A DNA stretch of 64,000 nt, taken from the NCBI GenBank assembly GCA_019638455.1, contig JAHBTU010000002.1:1336501-1400500 (forward strand), written 5' to 3'. Shown here one piece after another: positions 7,217 to 17,044 of the stretch (its first letter is position 1; every line of letters begins with the position of its first letter). The notes below the pieces were generated by a model. It saw only the letters and a list, made by a program, of their open reading frames with translations. It had not been told where the DNA came from and ran no database searches. This DNA comes from Saprospiraceae bacterium. GTDB lineage: Bacteria; Bacteroidota; Bacteroidia; Chitinophagales; Saprospiraceae. A program made the translations under genes and the position numbers.

Positions 7217-8875
7217 CTAAGGCATTTCCACCGGCACAAAGCTGAACCTGCCCACATCGAAAAGTCCCAAATCCGTCATTTTAAGTTTTGGAATCACCGG
7301 CAGCGCCAAGAACGAAAGCACCATGAATGGCGCGAGCAGCGAACAGCCGTTTGCTGCCTTCACCCACGCATCCAACTGGGCATAATCGCGGGCCAAGTCG
7401 TAGCCATCGCGTTGGCTCATCAGACCAGCGATGGGCAATGGCAACACTCGGGTGTCGCCAGCCCCATCGGTGGCACAAATGCCTCCTTGCGTTTCCACGA
7501 TAGCGTTCACGGCTTCCGCCAACGCGGCATCGTCGGTGCCGACCGCGACGATATTGTGCGAATCGTGTGCCACGCTCGATGCGAGCGCTCCTTGCCGCAA
7601 TCCGAAGCCTCGCACCAAACCAACGGCAGGCGGCGTGTCGGGTGTGTAGCGGTTGGTCACGCTGATTTTTAGCAGGTCGCGGCTACTGTCGGCCTGCACC
7701 TGTCCATTCAAGACGGGCATCTGTTCCGAGGCAGCGCCTGTCACTATCTGGCCGTCGAGGGCTTCGATGATGCGGCAGTTGGCCCAACCCGTTCGGGAGG
7801 AGGTTTGAAGTTGGAAATCGGCAGCCTTTTTGGGTTTTGCCAAAAAATAATTGGGCGCGTTGGCGGGCAAGTAGGGTAGTAGGGTTTGTCCGTTTTCTGC
7901 CACCTTGCTGCCGTTGAGCCAGGTCTCCAACACGCGAAACGTGTTCAGGTCTGTCACTCGGATGAAATCTGCCGGCTCGCCCTCGCGCAACAATCCCACT
8001 GGGAGGCGGTAGTGCTCGACGGGGTTGACGCAGGCTGCGGTGAGTGTGTCGAACAGGTCGCAACCGTTGCCAACGGCGCGTGCGGCCAGATCGTTGATGT
8101 GGCCGCGCACGAGGTCGTCGGGGTGTTTGTCGTCGCTACAAAACATGATTTGGTTAGGGAAAACTTTCAATAGCGGCCAAAGCGCTTCAAAATTTCGGGC
8201 GGCGCTTCCTTCCCGAATCAGGATTTTCACCCCCAATCGGGCTTTTTCCAAACCCTCCTCGTAAGTGAAGCACTCGTGGTCGGTTGAGATGCCGGCGGCG
8301 AAGTAGTGGCGGGCGTCGTCGCCGCGCAAACCGGGTGCGTGGCCATCTACGGGTTTGCCCAAGCGTTGGGCGGCAGCGATTTTTGCCAAACAGGCGGCAT
8401 CGCCCTGCAACACGCCGGGGAAATTCATCATTTCCGAGAGATAGCCAATGGAGGTGTGCTGCAGGAGCTGTTCCACTTGCTCCGTTTTCAGGGTGGCCCC
8501 TGCGGTCTCAAAAGTCGTGGCTGGAACGCACGATGGCGCGCCAAAGCAAAACTTGAATGGCACTCGCGCCGCATCGTCGAGCATATACATCACGCCATCC
8601 ATGCCCAACACGTTGGCAATCTCGTGTGGGTCCGACACGGTGGCTACCGTGCCATGCACGACGGCCAATCGCGCAAACTCGGATGGTGGCAACATGCTGC
8701 TTTCGATGTGGACGTGAGCATCCACGAACCCCGGCAGCAAGTAGCCGGATGCGGCGGGTGTGTCGCTGATTTCTCGGATACGGCTGATGCGACTGCCTTC
8801 TATCGTGATGGCTGCCGGATAGATGCGGCGTTGCCGCAGGTCAATCAATTGAGCCGAAATCGTCGTTATGGACAT
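7217..8875 (-). CDS. ade: Adenine deaminase
   Basis: This amidohydrolase of 552 residues converts adenine to hypoxanthine and ammonia in purine salvage. It carries the family signatures in order: GFVDAHVHIESSMLPPSEFARL (metal-binding H-x-H at about 53-55), GTVATVSDPHEIANVLG, KPVDGHAPGLRGDDARHYFAAGISTDHECF, then MFCSDDKHPDDLV (catalytic Asp). The C-terminal adenine-deaminase domain includes ASSVAHDSHNIVAVGTDD. The length is normal (about 550-590). It is flanked by unrelated genes and probably transcribed alone. Confusion with other amidohydrolases (dihydroorotase, imidazolonepropionase) is unlikely because of the HIESSM and HDSHN motifs. Confidence 0.96.
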   Translation of the reverse strand: MSITTISAQLIDLRQRRIYPAAITIEGSRISRIREISDTPAASGYLLPGFVDAHVHIESSMLPPSEFARLAVVHGTVATVSDPHEIANVLGMDGVMYMLDDAARVPFKFCFGAPSCVPATTFETAGATLKTEQVEQLLQHTSIGYLSEMMNFPGVLQGDAACLAKIAAAQRLGKPVDGHAPGLRGDDARHYFAAGISTDHECFTYEEGLEKARLGVKILIREGSAARNFEALWPLLKVFPNQIMFCSDDKHPDDLVRGHINDLAARAVGNGCDLFDTLTAACVNPVEHYRLPVGLLREGEPADFIRVTDLNTFRVLETWLNGSKVAENGQTLLPYLPANAPNYFLAKPKKAADFQLQTSSRTGWANCRIIEALDGQIVTGAASEQMPVLNGQVQADSSRDLLKISVTNRYTPDTPPAVGLVRGFGLRQGALASSVAHDSHNIVAVGTDDAALAEAVNAIVETQGGICATDGAGDTRVLPLPIAGLMSQRDGYDLARDYAQLDAWVKAANGCSLLAPFMVLSFLALPVIPKLKMTDLGLFDVGRFSFVPVEMP

Positions 8876-8947
8876 GGGCTTGGGTTAAAAGGACAGTGAA
8901 GATATGGTAGTGACGCATTCTCATATTCTCAAATTGGCACATTATCC

Positions 8948-11059
8948 CTATATTTTGAAAGTTTTATCAAAAAGCACGCAGGAGTGGCGGATTTCTTTCA
9001 ACAGTTGCTCGATGGTTTCCACCATTGTTTGGGGGGCGGTTCCTTCGAGCAAACGGGCTTCTATGCGGGTTGCCAATTCGGCGGTTTGCGGCAGGCCAAT
9101 CATTTTGAGTTGGGGTTTCAGGGTGTGCACGACGCGGCGGAGCGCCTCGCGGTCGTCGGCTCGGAGGGCGGCCTCGATTTTGGGCAGGCTTGTCTGCGCG
9201 GATGCCAAATAGAGGCCGATGTATTTTTGGATACGGTTGTGGTCGCCGCCCGTCATTTGTTCGAGAAATGTCAGGGCGTGTGCGCCGGGCGGGGTTGAGG
9301 TCGCGGCAGGGGCGGAGCTTATGTCTGTCTCGTCACTCCCTTCGCGGTTCGATGCGACTTTGTGCAATGCTTCCATCAATTCGCTTTCGCGGAAGGGCTT
9401 GGGCACCACGGCGTTCATGCCTGCGGCCTTGCATTGCTGAATTTCGGCTTTTGTGACGGAAGCGGTGAACGCGACGATGGGCAGCGCATTGAGGGGCGGC
9501 GGCAGGGCGCGAATGGCGCGGGTGGCCTCGAGGCCGTCCATTTCCGGCATGTTCACATCCATCAGAACGAGGTCGAAGGTGCCTGTTTTTACTTTTTCAA
9601 GTGCTTCAAGGCCGTTGTGGGCCAGTTCTATGGTGGCATCGGGCAGCATCAGTTCGAGGGTTTCCACGGCCACCACGCGGTTGTATTCGTTGTCTTCGGC
9701 CACCAAGATGCGCAAGCTTTCGAGAGCCTTCCGATGAACGGGTGTAGCGGTGGTTTCTTCTTTTTTTTGCAAATAGGTTTTTTTGCTGATGGGCAGTCTC
9801 AGGTCGAAACTAAAGACGGAGCCTTGGCCCGGTGCGCTTTGCACTTCGATGTGGCCGCCAAAGAGTTCCACGAGTTGTTTTGAAATGGCCAAGCCAAGTC
9901 CGGTGCCTCCGTAGCGGCGGGTGGTGTCGTCGGCGGCTTGGCGAAAACGTTCAAAGACGGCAGCCGTTTGCGCGGGGGTCATTCCCACGCCCGTGTCGCG
10001 CACCTCGAATCGCAACCAACAGGTGCCTGTTTCTTTTTTTAGCAGTCGAACATCAAGTCGCACGCTGCCTTGCTCGGTGAATTTTACGGCGTTCCCCGTG
10101 AGGTTGAGCAGGATTTGTTGCAGCCGGACGGGGTCGCCGATGAGCACGGGCGGGACATCGGGCGCGCAAATGGTCTCGAACGCCAGCCCTTTTTCTGCCG
10201 CGCGGAAGCGCAGGGTGTTGGCTACCTGCTCCACCACGTGCGCTGGGCTGAAATCGGTGTGTTCGAGTTCCATGCGTCCGGCTTCTATCTTGGAGATGTC
10301 GAGGATGTCGTTGAGGATGACCAGCAGCGCCTCGGATGCGTGGCGAATGCTGTCGAGGTATTTGAGTTGGTCGGGGCGTGGTTTTTTTTGCAGGAGGATG
10401 TTGGTCATGCCGAGCACGGCGTTCATCGGTGTGCGGATTTCGTGGCTCATGTTGGCGAGGAATTGTTGTTCGAATCGCTCGCTTTGCTCGGCGCGTTGCC
10501 GCTGGTATTCGGCTTCTTGTTTTTCGGCTTCAGCTTTGGCGCGAAGCAGTTCGGCCTCCTCTTTTTGCTGCATGAGTTGGGCGGTGCGCTCGTCCACGAG
10601 GCGAGTGAGTTCTTCTTCGCGGCGGCGCAGTTCTTCCACCACGCGGTCGGTCTGGTAGCGCAGGCGTTGGGTGAGGGTGCCGACGATTTTGCGGAGCACA
10701 TCGGGGTCGTTGCGGAGCACTTGGAAAAATACGTCGCGACCAATGACAGCGAGTGTGGTGGGTTCGGTGGCGGTGACTGACATGGAGCGAGGTCCTTCGT
10801 CGAGGAGGGCGAGTTCGCCAAAGCAGGTGCCTTCCGGCATCATGGCGACGGTGTAGTCCTCGTCGTGGACTTTCACGCAGCCTTGCAGGATAAGGTAGAG
10901 CGAGTGGCCGGGTTCGTTTTTGTGAAAGACGACGGCATCGGTGGCAAAATGCTCAATGAGGGTTTCTGCCGCCAGTTGTTCCAAGATGGCGGGCGGGACG
11001 GAGCTGAGGAGGTCCATCCGGCTGAACTGGGCGGCAAGTGTGGTGGGTGCGGGTTTCAT
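8948..11059 (-). CDS. Hybrid histidine kinase with N-terminal cyclic-nucleotide-binding domain and C-terminal Hpt
   Basis: This 703-residue soluble protein has, in order, a CRP-like cNMP-binding domain (about 16-130, with EPGHSLYLILQG and CFGELALLDEGPRSMSVTA), a long coiled coil (about 135-195), HisKA with phospho-His206 in MSHEIRTP, HATPase_c (N box at LNLTGNAVKF, G boxes DTGVGM and GGTGLGL), a receiver domain with phospho-Asp501 in LVLMDVNMPEMDG and Lys554 in VPKPF, and an Hpt domain with His645 in VVHTLKPQ. There is no transmembrane helix, so the input must be cytosolic. The neighbouring adenylate cyclase on the same strand, 440 bp upstream, makes cAMP the natural candidate ligand (inference). 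No output domain is present, so a separate regulator must receive the phosphate. TATTTTTG (complement 11067-11074) sits just upstream. Confidence 0.92.
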   Translation of the reverse strand: MKPAPTTLAAQFSRMDLLSSVPPAILEQLAAETLIEHFATDAVVFHKNEPGHSLYLILQGCVKVHDEDYTVAMMPEGTCFGELALLDEGPRSMSVTATEPTTLAVIGRDVFFQVLRNDPDVLRKIVGTLTQRLRYQTDRVVEELRRREEELTRLVDERTAQLMQQKEEAELLRAKAEAEKQEAEYQRQRAEQSERFEQQFLANMSHEIRTPMNAVLGMTNILLQKKPRPDQLKYLDSIRHASEALLVILNDILDISKIEAGRMELEHTDFSPAHVVEQVANTLRFRAAEKGLAFETICAPDVPPVLIGDPVRLQQILLNLTGNAVKFTEQGSVRLDVRLLKKETGTCWLRFEVRDTGVGMTPAQTAAVFERFRQAADDTTRRYGGTGLGLAISKQLVELFGGHIEVQSAPGQGSVFSFDLRLPISKKTYLQKKEETTATPVHRKALESLRILVAEDNEYNRVVAVETLELMLPDATIELAHNGLEALEKVKTGTFDLVLMDVNMPEMDGLEATRAIRALPPPLNALPIVAFTASVTKAEIQQCKAAGMNAVVPKPFRESELMEALHKVASNREGSDETDISSAPAATSTPPGAHALTFLEQMTGGDHNRIQKYIGLYLASAQTSLPKIEAALRADDREALRRVVHTLKPQLKMIGLPQTAELATRIEARLLEGTAPQTMVETIEQLLKEIRHSCVLFDKTFKI

Positions 11060-11066
11060 ACGAGGC

Positions 11067-11074
11067 CAAAAATA
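11067..11074 (-). promoter_or_regulatory. Bacteroidota -7 box TATTTTTG
   Basis: TATTTTTG on the minus strand matches TAnnTTTG and lies 7 bp before the ATG at 11059. That would make the transcript nearly leaderless. No clear -33 box is visible. Confidence 0.35.
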
Positions 11075-11222
11075 AGTCAGGATTTCCCATTAGACTTGTT
11101 GCGGTGGAGGTCTTTGGCGAAGGGAAAGCCCTTTTTCCGACTGGCTTTGTTAAATTTTTCGCCGAATATGCCCGATTTCGACTGCAAAATTTGCCTTGCC
11201 AGTCGAAAAAATGACAATTCCC

Positions 11223-11395
11223 GTAAAAACTTAGGCAGGACAGCAGACATTCAATTTTTGACAGGATTTACAAGATTTACAGGATTTTTGGCGGCCAAGC
11301 CACTTTATCTATCCTGTAAATCTTGTAAATCCTGTCAAAAACCAATAAGCTTGTCAACCGAGTCCTCTGCCCTTGAAGGCTGACTAAGTTTTTAC
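11223..11395. repeat. Long palindromic repeat, copy 1
   Basis: The outer ends GTAAAAACTTAG (11223) and CTAAGTTTTTAC (to 11395) are inverted. Inside, TTGACAGGATTTACAAGATT at about 11259 pairs with the complementary arm ending near 11338. A second, inverted copy of the whole unit, including the GAGGACTCGGTTGAC part, is at 53180-53318. The rest of the gap 11075-11498 holds no gene that I can support. Confidence 0.75.
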
Positions 11396-11498
11396 CAATT
11401 CCCTTCACTCAAAACCCTCCACCGCAACAAGTCTATTTGTATTTGTGGAGGCTGCGAAAAGCAGAAATAGGCTCGTCAGGTGGGGGGGGCCTCAAATT

Positions 11499-13916
11499 TC
11501 ATGGTTCCACAAAATACATCTCCACCAACCCTTTGTTGTACACCTCCTTTTTCCCGCGCGGCGTGACTTTGAACAAGTGTTTCACGGCTTCGGCGGTGGC
11601 TTTTGATATGTTGATGCGACCGGGTTCGCCGTGTTCCTCCAAGCGTGCGGCGAGGTTGACGGCATCGCCCCAGATGTCGTAGGCGAATTTGTTTTTGCCG
11701 ATGACGCCTGCCACGACGGGGCCTGTGTGGATGCCGATGCGCATTTCGCGGAATATGGCTCTTGCGTGTTCGCGGTTGCGGCGGGCCAGCCAGCTTGTCA
11801 TCTCAAGGGCGGCCTTCACGGCATCTTGTGGATGGGTGTCGTTTGGCACGGGCAAGCCGCCTGCGCACATATAGGCATCGCCGATGGTCTTGATTTTTTC
11901 GAGGCCGTGTTTGTCGCAGATTTCATCGAAAGCGAGAAAGCACTCGTCTAGTTCTTCAATCAGCTCATCGGGCGAGAGCTGGGCGGACAGGCGGGTAAAA
12001 TTGACAAAATCGGTGAACAGCACGGTGGCGGATTCGTAGTGTCGCGGCGTGGCGTAGCCGCTGGTTTTGAGTTCGCGTGCCACTTCGTCGGGCAGGATGT
12101 TGAGCAGCAGTTGGTCGCTTTTGCTGCGTTCGGTGGCAATCTCTTTGTTCTGGGCTTGTATCTGTTGGTTTTGCTCGTTGAGTTGTCGGTTGGTGCGGCG
12201 TGCGTAGAGCCAGCTGGCTCCCAATATGCCCAAGATGGCGAAGAGCATGAACCCGATGCTGTAAGCAAACTGCCGGAAATCGGCTTGCTGGCGGCGTTGG
12301 TATTCGGCTTCTCGCTGCGCTCGCTCCAGCTCTTGTGCGCGGCTGGTGCTATCGGCCAAGCGGTTGGCTCGCTCGATGGCTTCTTGGCGGCGCATCTCGG
12401 CGATGAGGTTGTTTTGGTTGAGCACGTCGAGGCGTTGGGCGGCGAGGCGGAGCTCTTGTTGGGCGCGGAGGGCTTCGAGGGTTTTTTGGCGGATGTTGGC
12501 TTCGTCCACCTCTTTCTGTTTTTGCAAAAGGAGTACTTCGTCGCGTTTGCGCTGTGCGTCGAGGGCGAGGTTTTCGTTGAGCAGTCGGAGTTTGTCTTGT
12601 TCGTAGAGCGATTGTTGTAGTTCGAGTTCCTTGAAGTTTTGCCGGGCGATGAGGTATTTTATTTGGGCTTCGGCGGCGGCGAGCAGACCGCGCTGTTGTT
12701 CTATGCGCTGCTGGCGTGTGCGGTCTTCGGTACGAATGGTGTCGAGTTGGGTGAGGTAGTTTCGGTAGTAATCGAAGGCTTTTTCAAAGTCGTAGAGTTG
12801 GTGGTGTATTTCGGCGGCGGTTTCGTAGGCGTTGGCCAATGTTTGGCGTTGCTTGGTTTGTTGGGCGTATTTGATGGCCAGTTCGGTGTGGGTGAGCGCG
12901 TTGTAGAAGTCGTTGTCGCTGAAATACACGCCGGCCACGAGGTGTTCGAGGTTGGCGAGGGCTGCCCAGTCTTGTCGGGCAAACAGGATGTCGCGGGCTT
13001 TGAGGAGGTATTCGATGCCGCGTCGGGTTTCGCCTGTGTTGTGGAGTGCCACGCCGAGGTTGGCATACATGACTTCGGGGTAGTCGCAGGGGAGGTAGAT
13101 GCACTGGAGCTCGGCTTTTCGGAAGTATTCGAGGGCTTTGGCGTAGTCGCGGTCGCGGACGTATTGGCGGCCAAGGTTGTTGTAGAGGAGCGATTTTTCT
13201 TGTGCGGTGCCCCAGGTTTCGATGATGCGCTCTATGGCGGAGTAGTAGTAGATGCTTTTGCCGGAGTCGCCGCGTTGGTCGTAGGCGTTGGCGAGTTTTT
13301 GGTAGATATGCACGAGGCGGGGATTGTTGCCGTCGTATTTGAATTTGATGATGAGTTGTTTGTAGTAGTGTTCGGCTGTGTCGAATATGGCTTCGTGCAG
13401 GGCTGCGTCGGCGAGTTTTTCCATTGTCTCGAAGTCCTGCGGGGTGTCTTTAAGCACTTCGCCGTAGTAGCGGAGCGCGTGTTTGTGGAGGTTTTCGCGC
13501 AGGAAGATGTCGCCAAGCGCACGATTGACGATGGGCAGGGAGGGGCTGCCGGGTTGGAGTTTGGATTCGGCCTCCAAATAATGCTGAAGGGCTGCCTCGG
13601 TTTTGCTGGTTTTGTCGCAGAGGTCGCCCAAAAAGATGGAGGCTCGCACGATGCCGTCGTTGTAGGACAAGTCGCGGGCGATTTTGAGGCTTTGGCTGGC
13701 CCACGATTCGCGTTCGGCATGGTCGGTGGCTTGTCTGGCTCTGTCCAGCAGCTTATCGGCCTCGAAGGTGCTGTGTCCTGAGGGGTCGGCAGTTGGCTGG
13801 CTGTGAAGGGTGGCGAATGCCAGCAACAGGAGGGGGAATATGAGGGCGAGGTTTTTGATTTTGAACGATGATTTTGAACGAATGCGAAGAACCGATTTTT
13901 TTGACAAATCCTGCAT
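11499..13916 (-). CDS. Membrane-anchored TPR adenylate cyclase (class III)
   Basis: This 805-residue protein has a signal-like hydrophobic segment (about 22-40), TPR repeats over about 50-380, a long coiled coil (about 385-545), one transmembrane helix (550-572) and a cytosolic class III cyclase domain (about 603-790). The metal-binding Asp636 (LFTDFVNFT) and Asp680 (KTIGDAYM) are present. The base-selecting pair is Lys676 and Asp747 (KIKTIGD and YDIWGD), as in adenylate rather than guanylate cyclases. The transition-state residues Asn754 and Arg758 (NLAAR) are also there, so the enzyme should make cAMP from ATP. The TPR region would sense a periplasmic signal. It lies 30 bp downstream of the GH92 gene on the same strand and could share its transcript. 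The hybrid kinase with a cNMP domain follows next. Confidence 0.93.
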   Translation of the reverse strand: MQDLSKKSVLRIRSKSSFKIKNLALIFPLLLLAFATLHSQPTADPSGHSTFEADKLLDRARQATDHAERESWASQSLKIARDLSYNDGIVRASIFLGDLCDKTSKTEAALQHYLEAESKLQPGSPSLPIVNRALGDIFLRENLHKHALRYYGEVLKDTPQDFETMEKLADAALHEAIFDTAEHYYKQLIIKFKYDGNNPRLVHIYQKLANAYDQRGDSGKSIYYYSAIERIIETWGTAQEKSLLYNNLGRQYVRDRDYAKALEYFRKAELQCIYLPCDYPEVMYANLGVALHNTGETRRGIEYLLKARDILFARQDWAALANLEHLVAGVYFSDNDFYNALTHTELAIKYAQQTKQRQTLANAYETAAEIHHQLYDFEKAFDYYRNYLTQLDTIRTEDRTRQQRIEQQRGLLAAAEAQIKYLIARQNFKELELQQSLYEQDKLRLLNENLALDAQRKRDEVLLLQKQKEVDEANIRQKTLEALRAQQELRLAAQRLDVLNQNNLIAEMRRQEAIERANRLADSTSRAQELERAQREAEYQRRQQADFRQFAYSIGFMLFAILGILGASWLYARRTNRQLNEQNQQIQAQNKEIATERSKSDQLLLNILPDEVARELKTSGYATPRHYESATVLFTDFVNFTRLSAQLSPDELIEELDECFLAFDEICDKHGLEKIKTIGDAYMCAGGLPVPNDTHPQDAVKAALEMTSWLARRNREHARAIFREMRIGIHTGPVVAGVIGKNKFAYDIWGDAVNLAARLEEHGEPGRINISKATAEAVKHLFKVTPRGKKEVYNKGLVEMYFVEP

Positions 13917-13946
13917 TTCAATTTAGGTGCCGCGGGCGGCGTAAGC

Positions 13947-16913
13947 CTATTCCACCACAATTTCATCCGAAAAAACCCAGCTCGCATAGCCCGCGCCTTT
14001 GTGCCATTCGGGGCATTTTCCCATCGAAACGCCGACTACCCGAACGTAACGCGCTTTTTTCCCTTTCAAATCGAGGACAAAATCTTTTTGCAAAACGCCC
14101 TTTTCAGTCGGTGGCACTTCACAAACAACTTCTCCGACGGGGCTGAAATTTTGTCCGTCGTCCGAAATTTCTACCTGCATTTTGGTCGGGAAAAACACCC
14201 AGGCGTTTTCGTCTTGCATAAATCCGACGCTTACCTTGTTGATTTGCTGGATTTTGCTCAAATCCAACACCACATCGAGGTTCGCCCCCTCGAAGCCTTG
14301 CCAGTCGCCCGTGCGGAAATCCGCGCCGCCCCTAATGCCGTCAATGAGGCCGTTGTCGCCGCTCGCGGTGTATTGGGGGGAGTAGCGGGTGTTGTAGCGA
14401 TGGAGGCGAAGAGCGGAGTTGATTTTGGTGAAAACGGCAGTGGCGATGTGGCTTTTAGTAGTGCCATGTGTTGCCATGAAGGCGAGCGTCGTGGTTTTGT
14501 CTATCACAAACGGAGTAGAGTAGCGCGTGGATTTTTCCGTCGGGAGCGTCCCGTCCAGCGTGTAGAATATGCTCGCATCGGGAGCAAGACAGCCGAGCGC
14601 GATTGTTTGTTTGTCCCTGAATCCGCGCCCGCCCTGTGCGACGAAGGGCACGGGGATAAAATTCGGTATTCCATCGTCCTTTATTTCTTCTTCCAAATAA
14701 GGCATGCTCGCTGAGCGGGGATTTTCAGTCATTGAAAACGTTAAATGACCTCCAGCGAGCAGTTCTTTGTGCGTGATGGCGTGGAGCGGGCCATGCAGGT
14801 CCTCGCCGTTGAGCTGGAGCTTTTCCGCATAACATTTTTGCTTCGACGCGCCACTGGCATTGATGGTGAATTTTTTATCGCCATTCAATCGAATCGTTAC
14901 TTCTTCGAACCACGGTGTGCCGAGCAAATATGTGTTGTTGATGCCGGGACTTACAGGGTATAGGCCCATCGCCGACCACACCAGCCACGCCGACATCTGC
15001 CCGCAGTCCTCGTTGCCGCTCAAGCCGTCGGGTTGGTTAGAGTACATTTCATCCATGATTTGCCGCACGCGTTGTTGTGTTTTCCATGGCTGTCCGGCGT
15101 AATGGTACAGGTAGGCAATGTGGTGGCTGGGTTCGTTGCCGTGCACATATTGGCCGATGAGTCCAGTGATGTCGGATTGGTTGCGTCCGGTGATTTTTGA
15201 GCTCGCCGAAAACAGGCTATCCAAATGGAGAGCAAAGGCCTCCCTTCCGCCGAAAAGCTCGACCATTGCATAAACGTCTTGTGGCGCTGCAAAGCGGTAC
15301 TGCCAAGCGTTGGCTTCCGTGTAGTTGAAATTGACTTCATAAGGGTCAAAAGGCTCGTACCATGTAGCGTTGTTTCTGGCTCGAAAAAATCTTGTGGAGG
15401 GGTCAAAAAGGTTTTTGAAGTACGTTGCTCTTTTGAAAAAATCGTCGGCAACGTCGTGTTTTCCCATCATCTGCGCCATTGCTGCTATGCACCCGTCGTC
15501 GTAAGCGTATTCCAAAGTTTTCGACACGGACTCTGGCTCTTTGTCGGCTGGGACATAGCCCATTTCGCGCTGCCATTTCAAGCCATAGCGGTCGCTGTTG
15601 GCATTTTTCAACATGGCCTCCATCAACTTGGGATAGTCTTTTTTGTCCACCAACCCCTTCAGGACGGCATCCGTAATCACCGGGATCGCGTGGTTCCCAA
15701 TCATGCAATCCGTCTCGTTGGCCGCCAATTCCCACACTGGCAGGAGGCCACCTTGCTCGTATTGGCGCAAAAAGGTTTGGATAAAATCACTCGTGCGTTT
15801 CGGCTCCAAAATCGTGTGCAGCGGGTGCAGGGCGCGATAGGTGTCCCACAGTGAAAAAACGGTATAGACATCGTGGGTCTCCTCTCCTTTGGAGGGGCTG
15901 AGGGAGGCTTGGTGGATTTTGTTGTCGCGCCCGCGATACTGGCCGTCCGCGTCGTTCCAGATGTTGGGCGCGAGCATCGTGTGGTAGAGCGCCGTGTAAA
16001 AAATCGTTTTTTGGTCGTTGGTGCCGCCTTCCACTTCGATTTTGGCGAGTTGGCGCTGCCATTTGGCCTGCGTTTCGGTTTTTATTTTTTCAAAATCAAA
16101 ATGAGCGCACTCGGCCTCCAAGTTCTTCCGCGCTCCCTCAATGCTCACTCCTGAAATGCCGACCGTGACCACGAGTGGCTCGCTGTCGTTGTAAAAATCG
16201 AGCAAGCCCACAATGGCCTTTCCCGTCAACGCGGGGGTGGCTTCGCGGGGGTTTTTGCTCATGTCAAGGATTTTTGAGGCAAAAAACGGTCTCGAAAATC
16301 GTGCGACGAAATAGACGTGTTGTTCTTTGGCCCAAGCGTTTGAGATGCGGTAGCCTTCTATTTCGCGGTCGCTAACACGCTTCATGTACGAATCCAGCAC
16401 CTCGTCGCGGTGGCGCAAGTCAATCAGGATATGGCCGCGCTCGCGGTTGCCGGGAAAAGTGTAGCGATGCACCCCGACGCGCTCGGTGGCCGTGAGTTCT
16501 GCGAGTATTTTGTCTTTTTCGAGAAAAACAGAGTAGTAGCCCGCCTCGGCTTTTTCTTTTGATTTTTTGAATTTCGAGGCGTATTCGGCAGGTTCCAATT
16601 GCGCTCCGCCCGTAAAGGGCATGAAGAGAATGTCGCAATAGTCAGCCACGCCCGTGCCGCTCAGGTGGGTGTGCGAAAAGCCGTAGATGATTGAATCTGA
16701 ATAGTGGTAGCCCGAGCAGCCATCCCAGTCCATCATGTCAATGCGCGTGTCGGGGCTGAGTTGCACAAGGCCGAAGGGGGCCGTCGCGCCGGGGTAGGTG
16801 TGGCCGTGACCGCCTGTGCCGATAAAGGGGTTGACGTGTTTTATCTGGGCGATGGCCGCTGGCCATTGGCTGTTGGCGGCAAGCAGAGTGAGTAGGAGGC
16901 GGCGGAGAAACAT
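13947..16913 (-). CDS. GH92 alpha-mannosidase with chitobiase-like and discoidin C-terminal domains
   Basis: The chosen start (MFLRRLLLTLLAANSQWPAA) gives a signal peptide and 988 residues; a start 27 codons further upstream would destroy it. The mature protein opens with VNPFIGTGGHGHTYPGATAPFG, the hallmark of family GH92, followed by the long N-terminal beta-sandwich and alpha/alpha barrel. It includes GLSGNEDCGQMSAWLVWSAM and GLYPVSPG, the conserved active-site stretch. These enzymes are calcium-dependent exo-alpha-mannosidases acting on N-glycans and mannans in the periplasm or outside. After the catalytic part come a CHB_HEX-like domain (LDGTLPTEKSTRYSTPF) and a discoidin/F5-8C-like domain ending DEIVVE. 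No SusC/D pair is adjacent. TACTTTTG (complement 16934-16941) is 21 bp upstream. Confidence 0.95.
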   Translation of the reverse strand: MFLRRLLLTLLAANSQWPAAIAQIKHVNPFIGTGGHGHTYPGATAPFGLVQLSPDTRIDMMDWDGCSGYHYSDSIIYGFSHTHLSGTGVADYCDILFMPFTGGAQLEPAEYASKFKKSKEKAEAGYYSVFLEKDKILAELTATERVGVHRYTFPGNRERGHILIDLRHRDEVLDSYMKRVSDREIEGYRISNAWAKEQHVYFVARFSRPFFASKILDMSKNPREATPALTGKAIVGLLDFYNDSEPLVVTVGISGVSIEGARKNLEAECAHFDFEKIKTETQAKWQRQLAKIEVEGGTNDQKTIFYTALYHTMLAPNIWNDADGQYRGRDNKIHQASLSPSKGEETHDVYTVFSLWDTYRALHPLHTILEPKRTSDFIQTFLRQYEQGGLLPVWELAANETDCMIGNHAIPVITDAVLKGLVDKKDYPKLMEAMLKNANSDRYGLKWQREMGYVPADKEPESVSKTLEYAYDDGCIAAMAQMMGKHDVADDFFKRATYFKNLFDPSTRFFRARNNATWYEPFDPYEVNFNYTEANAWQYRFAAPQDVYAMVELFGGREAFALHLDSLFSASSKITGRNQSDITGLIGQYVHGNEPSHHIAYLYHYAGQPWKTQQRVRQIMDEMYSNQPDGLSGNEDCGQMSAWLVWSAMGLYPVSPGINNTYLLGTPWFEEVTIRLNGDKKFTINASGASKQKCYAEKLQLNGEDLHGPLHAITHKELLAGGHLTFSMTENPRSASMPYLEEEIKDDGIPNFIPVPFVAQGGRGFRDKQTIALGCLAPDASIFYTLDGTLPTEKSTRYSTPFVIDKTTTLAFMATHGTTKSHIATAVFTKINSALRLHRYNTRYSPQYTASGDNGLIDGIRGGADFRTGDWQGFEGANLDVVLDLSKIQQINKVSVGFMQDENAWVFFPTKMQVEISDDGQNFSPVGEVVCEVPPTEKGVLQKDFVLDLKGKKARYVRVVGVSMGKCPEWHKGAGYASWVFSDEIVVE

Positions 16914-16933
16914 GGGCAGGCAATTTTGACTGC

Positions 16934-16941
16934 CAAAAGTA
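16934..16941 (-). promoter_or_regulatory. Bacteroidota -7 box TACTTTTG upstream of the GH92 gene
   Basis: TACTTTTG on the minus strand fits TAnnTTTG and is 21 bp before the ATG at 16913. This supports the shorter start chosen for the enzyme, because the longer reading would begin upstream of the promoter. Confidence 0.45.
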
Positions 16942-17044
16942 GGGGATGGGTTGCAGGGGAGGGTGTCGTTGGGAAGAAAATCGTCCTTCAACAATCAATT
17001 TGGTTGAATAGGAGGTATTTCGCGCTTTGACTTGATTCAAATGA

